Virus record (IMG/VR): IMGVR_UViG_3300023109_000053 | Coordinates: 1-38,230 of that record | Strand: one strand, 5' to 3' | Origin: a virus | DNA: 38,230 bases | Part shown: piece after piece, positions 35,709 to 38,230 of the stretch | Position numbering within the stretch: position 1 is the first letter of the stretch | Layout of the letters: each line of letters begins with the position of its first letter | Program-made: the position numbers and the translations under genes | The notes under the pieces: generated by a model | Databases searched by the model: none | What the model was told of the DNA's origin: nothing | The model's input: only the letters and a program-made list of their open reading frames with translations

Positions 35709-37010
35709 TTAGAAGCCACTGTTTGATGTTTCAAACGAGTAAAGGGCGTACCTTAGCGCGTCTGCCATGTGCGAGGCTCTGTTATGTTTTGGTTTTTCTT
35801 TAAGTAGATTCGGGTTAGGATCCCACTGGTACTGGTCAAGTGCTGCTAAAGTTTCTGTGCAAGTCTGGTCAATAAATAATCTGTCATTATCAACTATTCC
35901 CTCTACTCTCGCAATACCATCTAGTATTGACTTCTTTGCGTTAATAGTGCTAATATCATAATTTTGTGCAAAGTCGAATCGTGTCTGTTGAGCTGCGGAG
36001 TCAATAAAGATATAGTCTATATCCCACTTATCAATAAGTCTTTGTATTTCACCAGCGTGTTGCTCTGTTGTTTTTTCAGCATCTAAGTACTCATCTAGTA
36101 AGTAGAACTTCTCTTCATCCCAGTCATAGCCAATTACACAAAATGCTGTCGGATCTCTATAGCCTACGTCAAGGCCTGCAAATATATCAAGACGTTTAGT
36201 CTCCATTTGCTGAAAGTCCCCCGTGCACTTCTCGAAATCAAAGCTCCATACCTGACCTTCAAAGGTATTGAAGTCAGCCTCATACTCTTGTCGGAATTCT
36301 GCCTCAGACATACTCTTTCTAGCTTCTGAGATATCGCTCTCTGACATACGAGGATTAGACCTATAAGTAGCTTTTATAGATACCCACTCTGAAAACTGGT
36401 CATCAAAGCCTCTATCAAAAAACTCTGCAAACCAGTTGTTGCGACCCCGGGGTGTGGAGATAAAGATAGCTTTTGAATTGTCTTTATCTAGCGTGGGGCG
36501 TAGTGCTACGTTGAAAGCATCTTTACCATCAGCTAGTGCCGCTTCGTCAAAAATAATTAAATCGTAGGATCTACCAACACAAGAGTCAACTTGGTTTACT
36601 GATCCCATCCGGATTGTAGAGCCGTTAGATATTTCTATAACCTTATCTTTTGCGTTATCTTTGGTAACTTCCAGATCGAAGTGTTTGATTAACGTTCGCT
36701 GTAGATCAAAAGAAATTTGAGATAGGGCATAGTTGGGGGACATAATAAGAATATTGGAACCAGGAACAAGAGATACCAGTTGCCCAATAATATTCGCTAT
36801 ATAAGTTTTTCCCTGACGTCGTGAAACTGCAGCACAGACGAATCTGTACTTAGGAGAGTTGATTGCATTTATAATAGCTACTTGGGAGGGGAGTGCCTCA
36901 ATACCCAGTAAATCCATATAGGGCTCTACTGGGAGCTTGAGGAACTTATCGTGTGCTGGAAAGTCAAGAAGATAATCTGGGATTATATCTTGCCTGCTGA
37001 CTTCTATCAT
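35709..37010 (-). CDS. terL: Terminase large subunit (TerL)
   Basis: This is the ATP-driven DNA-packaging motor and headful or cos nuclease, acting at the portal. Numbered from ATG 37008-37010 (433 residues), Walker A is SRRQGKT at 63-69 and Walker B is LIIFDEA ending in D155-E156. A coupling motif follows (ISTPRGRNNW). The RNase H-like nuclease has three acidic residues visible: D281 (AGLDVGYRD), D337 (FIDSAAQ) and D417 (HMADALRYAL). This start overlaps the previous TGA as ATGA; an in-frame ATG at 37028 would add six residues but has poor ribosome-binding-site spacing. No small terminase subunit is recognised nearby; it probably lies beyond 38230. Length and motifs are normal for the family. 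Confidence 0.95.
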   Translation of the reverse strand: MIEVSRQDIIPDYLLDFPAHDKFLKLPVEPYMDLLGIEALPSQVAIINAINSPKYRFVCAAVSRRQGKTYIANIIGQLVSLVPGSNILIMSPNYALSQISFDLQRTLIKHFDLEVTKDNAKDKVIEISNGSTIRMGSVNQVDSCVGRSYDLIIFDEAALADGKDAFNVALRPTLDKDNSKAIFISTPRGRNNWFAEFFDRGFDDQFSEWVSIKATYRSNPRMSESDISEARKSMSEAEFRQEYEADFNTFEGQVWSFDFEKCTGDFQQMETKRLDIFAGLDVGYRDPTAFCVIGYDWDEEKFYLLDEYLDAEKTTEQHAGEIQRLIDKWDIDYIFIDSAAQQTRFDFAQNYDISTINAKKSILDGIARVEGIVDNDRLFIDQTCTETLAALDQYQWDPNPNLLKEKPKHNRASHMADALRYALYSFETSNSGF

Positions 37011-37435
37011 GCTTTGTACTTCCACCATTTCCCTTTTAGTAGTTTTATAGCTACTGTTAAGGGATTAAAATATCTTGTATCGAAAACGTATCCATAATCA
37101 ATCATATCTGCTTGAGTAACTACTCTGCCAAATATGTTGTCTGTCCAATCGTCTTCGATCCTTAAAACTGCGTGTCCTCTATGAGGCTCTTTAACATAGC
37201 AGTAAGTAATCTGTGCTTTATAACTTACGAGCATCCACCAAAACTTAAGTAAGCTTTCGTCGCAATACTGATACAAAGTAGTTAGTGCAAAATCTTCGCA
37301 GTCGCCTTTATATCGTTTTAGTGTTCCTTCGCCCTCTGGCTTCATAATATACCAAGCATCTCGCTTACCATACTGATCACCATCTTTGACGTAAATAAAC
37401 TTTTCTTTTAAAGAAACTACTTTCTGCTCATCCAT
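37007..37435 (-). CDS. Transglutaminase-like cysteine peptidase
   Basis: The 142-residue protein carries the signature of bacterial transglutaminase-like cysteine peptidases (BTLCP): GDCEDFA around Cys46, a GHAVL strand with His88, and acidic residues just after (D95, D96, D99) that can complete the Cys-His-Asp triad. No signal peptide or membrane segment is visible. Papain-like transglutaminase folds cleave amide bonds in proteins or peptides. Here the target is unknown: head maturation, peptidoglycan crosslinks or a host protein are all possible. It starts inside the EF-hand gene and its TGA overlaps the preferred TerL ATG. The start has no clear SD sequence, so coupling to the upstream gene is likely. 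Confidence 0.72.
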   Translation of the reverse strand: MDEQKVVSLKEKFIYVKDGDQYGKRDAWYIMKPEGEGTLKRYKGDCEDFALTTLYQYCDESLLKFWWMLVSYKAQITYCYVKEPHRGHAVLRIEDDWTDNIFGRVVTQADMIDYGYVFDTRYFNPLTVAIKLLKGKWWKYKA

Positions 37436-37731
37436 GCGGATACTCCCATATATGCGCCCACTACACCGGCCTGCGCTATGTAAAATAATCCTAGCAAGTC
37501 TGCTAGGGCTGCTACTCTTGATTCTGTTACTGCTGTGCTGAATAAAAGTGCGCTGAATCCAATCATAGATAACATTGCTACCCAGGCCATTCGTTTTTGG
37601 GCTTCTGACTTCTCTTCCCTCAATTCTATCTCTAGCATATCTTGGGCTCTTTTTATTTCTTCGTCGGACACAGTTCCGTCCCCATCTAAGTCAAATTGTG
37701 CGTATATTGAGTCTTTCTGTAACTGCTTCAT
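37417..37731 (-). CDS. EF-hand protein with two membrane segments
   Basis: The 104-residue protein opens with a single canonical EF-hand loop at residues 14-25 (DLDGDGTVSDEE), with D14, D16, D18, T20 and E25 in the calcium-ligand positions. A charged helix follows (about 26-47), then two hydrophobic segments at about 48-67 and 76-98, ending in a short basic tail. Two closely spaced membrane helices plus charged ends resemble holin-type topology, so a calcium-responsive membrane or lysis protein is possible; this is inference from layout only. The start overlaps the stop of the cysteine-rich gene (ATGA), and its own 3' end overlaps the peptidase gene by 19 bases, so the genes are probably translationally coupled. 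Confidence 0.75.
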   Translation of the reverse strand: MKQLQKDSIYAQFDLDGDGTVSDEEIKRAQDMLEIELREEKSEAQKRMAWVAMLSMIGFSALLFSTAVTESRVAALADLLGLFYIAQAGVVGAYMGVSAWMSRK

Positions 37732-37883
37732 TCACACTCACAGGGATCACACTCGCAAGGGTCGCAACAACCACAACACTCGTTAGGGGAGTCGCTACCC
37801 AATAACTTCATGATGTCTTTGCGTTGCTGTTCTATCCTTTCAGCTTGCTGTCTAAGTTCAAATTCTTGAAGATCAGTTCTCAT
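37728..37883 (-). CDS. 51-residue cysteine-rich small protein
   Basis: This short ORF is supported by an AAGGGG Shine-Dalgarno sequence six bases before ATG 37881-37883, and by its TGA overlapping the ATG of the next gene (ATGA). It also exactly fills an otherwise empty gap. The first 30 residues are charged and probably helical (many Q, E, R, K). The C-terminus packs eight cysteines into 15 residues: CCGCCDPCECDPCEC, residues 36-50. Such C-x-C and CC spacing with acidic residues suits metal (zinc or iron) binding or disulfide clustering. No signal peptide or membrane segment is seen. I do not recognise a family; a small metal-binding or virion-associated protein is possible. Confidence 0.72.
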   Translation of the reverse strand: MRTDLQEFELRQQAERIEQQRKDIMKLLGSDSPNECCGCCDPCECDPCECE

Positions 37884-37886
37884 AGA

Positions 37887-38230
37887 TTACCCCTTAACTA
37901 AGTTAATGATAAAGCCTATTATCAGAGGTACTAGAAAAATACATACCCCTATAGCTATAGTGCCTAGCTTAATCATATCGATTAGTTCTTTGCGCTCTTT
38001 TTGTTTGCGCTTTACTTCATCGAGTCTTCTTTTTCTAGCATTTGCTAGTTCTTGCATAGCGTCAGCGTACAAGGCCCCGTTGCCACTGATAGTGAAGAGA
38101 TCTTTAATCTCTTTCATAGTTTCGTCTATTTGCTTCTTAGTTAATGCAGCTTGAATAGCGTCTTTTTCAGTTAACTTACCTGAATTAGATAAAGTCTGTA
38201 AATCTACCTGCGCACTGCCTAAGCTAGTAA
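37887..38230 (-). CDS. Membrane-anchored charged protein, 5' end outside window
   Basis: The reading frame is open from the window edge to the TAA at 37887-37889, so the gene is cut off at its 5' end. An ATG at 38115-38117 could start a 76-residue protein, but no Shine-Dalgarno (SD) sequence precedes it and the frame continues upstream as plausible protein (LGSAQVDLQTLSNSGKL and onward), so I treat that ATG as internal. The visible part has a charged helical stretch rich in K, R and E (ARKRRLDEVKRKQKERKEL) followed by one hydrophobic segment (IAIGVCIFLVPLIIGFII) near the C-terminus, suggesting a C-tail-anchored membrane protein. It lies six bases upstream of the cysteine-rich gene. Its position beside other small membrane proteins would suit a lysis or envelope role, but I do not recognise the family and assign no function. 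Confidence 0.7.
   Translation of the reverse strand, partial: TSLGSAQVDLQTLSNSGKLTEKDAIQAALTKKQIDETMKEIKDLFTISGNGALYADAMQELANARKRRLDEVKRKQKERKELIDMIKLGTIAIGVCIFLVPLIIGFIINLVKG

Overview
The window is part of the late (virion) region of an AT-rich, long-tailed, non-contractile bacteriophage (siphovirus). Every gene I accept lies on the minus strand, so biological order runs from high to low coordinates. The evidence for a siphovirus is HK97-type terminase, portal and protease-capsid proteins, a head-tail adaptor, a tail terminator, two tube-like proteins, two tail chaperones, a 1357-residue tape measure, a distal tail protein and a lambda J-like tip. No sheath or baseplate-wedge gene is visible. 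The fibre motifs (VGIGT..P, RMRID.SG) and the small conserved proteins between them are typical of marine phages. Host is unknown; the near-perfect sigma-70-type promoters suggest a bacterium with ordinary housekeeping transcription. No tRNA, integrase, replication gene or recognisable endolysin is present, so the early genes lie outside.

Layout along the minus strand. (1) 38230-37007: a cut-off membrane protein, a 51-residue cysteine-rich protein, an EF-hand membrane protein and a transglutaminase-like cysteine peptidase. (2) 37010-29232, packaging and head: TerL, HNH nuclease, portal, a small unknown, a fused S78 protease-scaffold-capsid gene with an internal start for the capsid, adaptor, neck protein and tail terminator. 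(3) 29170-14710, tail: tube protein, terminator and promoter, second tube-like protein, chaperones with a candidate frameshift, tape measure, distal tail protein, and a 2181-residue tip protein carrying Fn3, two collagen-like tracts, a carbohydrate-binding-like module, an intein-like Hint domain and an S74 domain. (4) 14719-12597: a GNAT-like protein, a DUF6445-type oxygenase, a small conserved protein and a PKHD-type 2-oxoglutarate oxygenase; a possible tip-modification cassette. (5) 12535-1: a BppU-like protein, a small structural protein and at least six fibre genes, the last four separated by small chaperone-like genes.

Genes are tightly packed, with frequent TAATG or ATGA overlaps implying translational coupling. 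Transcription looks punctuated by three copies of one promoter type (35658-35686, 27791-27819, 12555-12583), each TTGAC(A/T)-17 bp-TATAAT with the same A-rich block upstream, and by minus-strand terminators after the capsid gene (31691-31720) and the first tube gene (27841-27864).

The most unusual points are: the intein-like Hint domain whose predicted C-terminal cut lies three residues before the S74 catalytic serine; collagen-like repeats in the tip followed by two Fe(II)/2-oxoglutarate oxygenase-like genes; a nested capsid start inside the protease fusion; an A-run suited to +1 (or -2) frameshifting between the tail chaperones; an unannotated-looking 51-residue protein with eight cysteines in 15 residues; and the modular fibre array.
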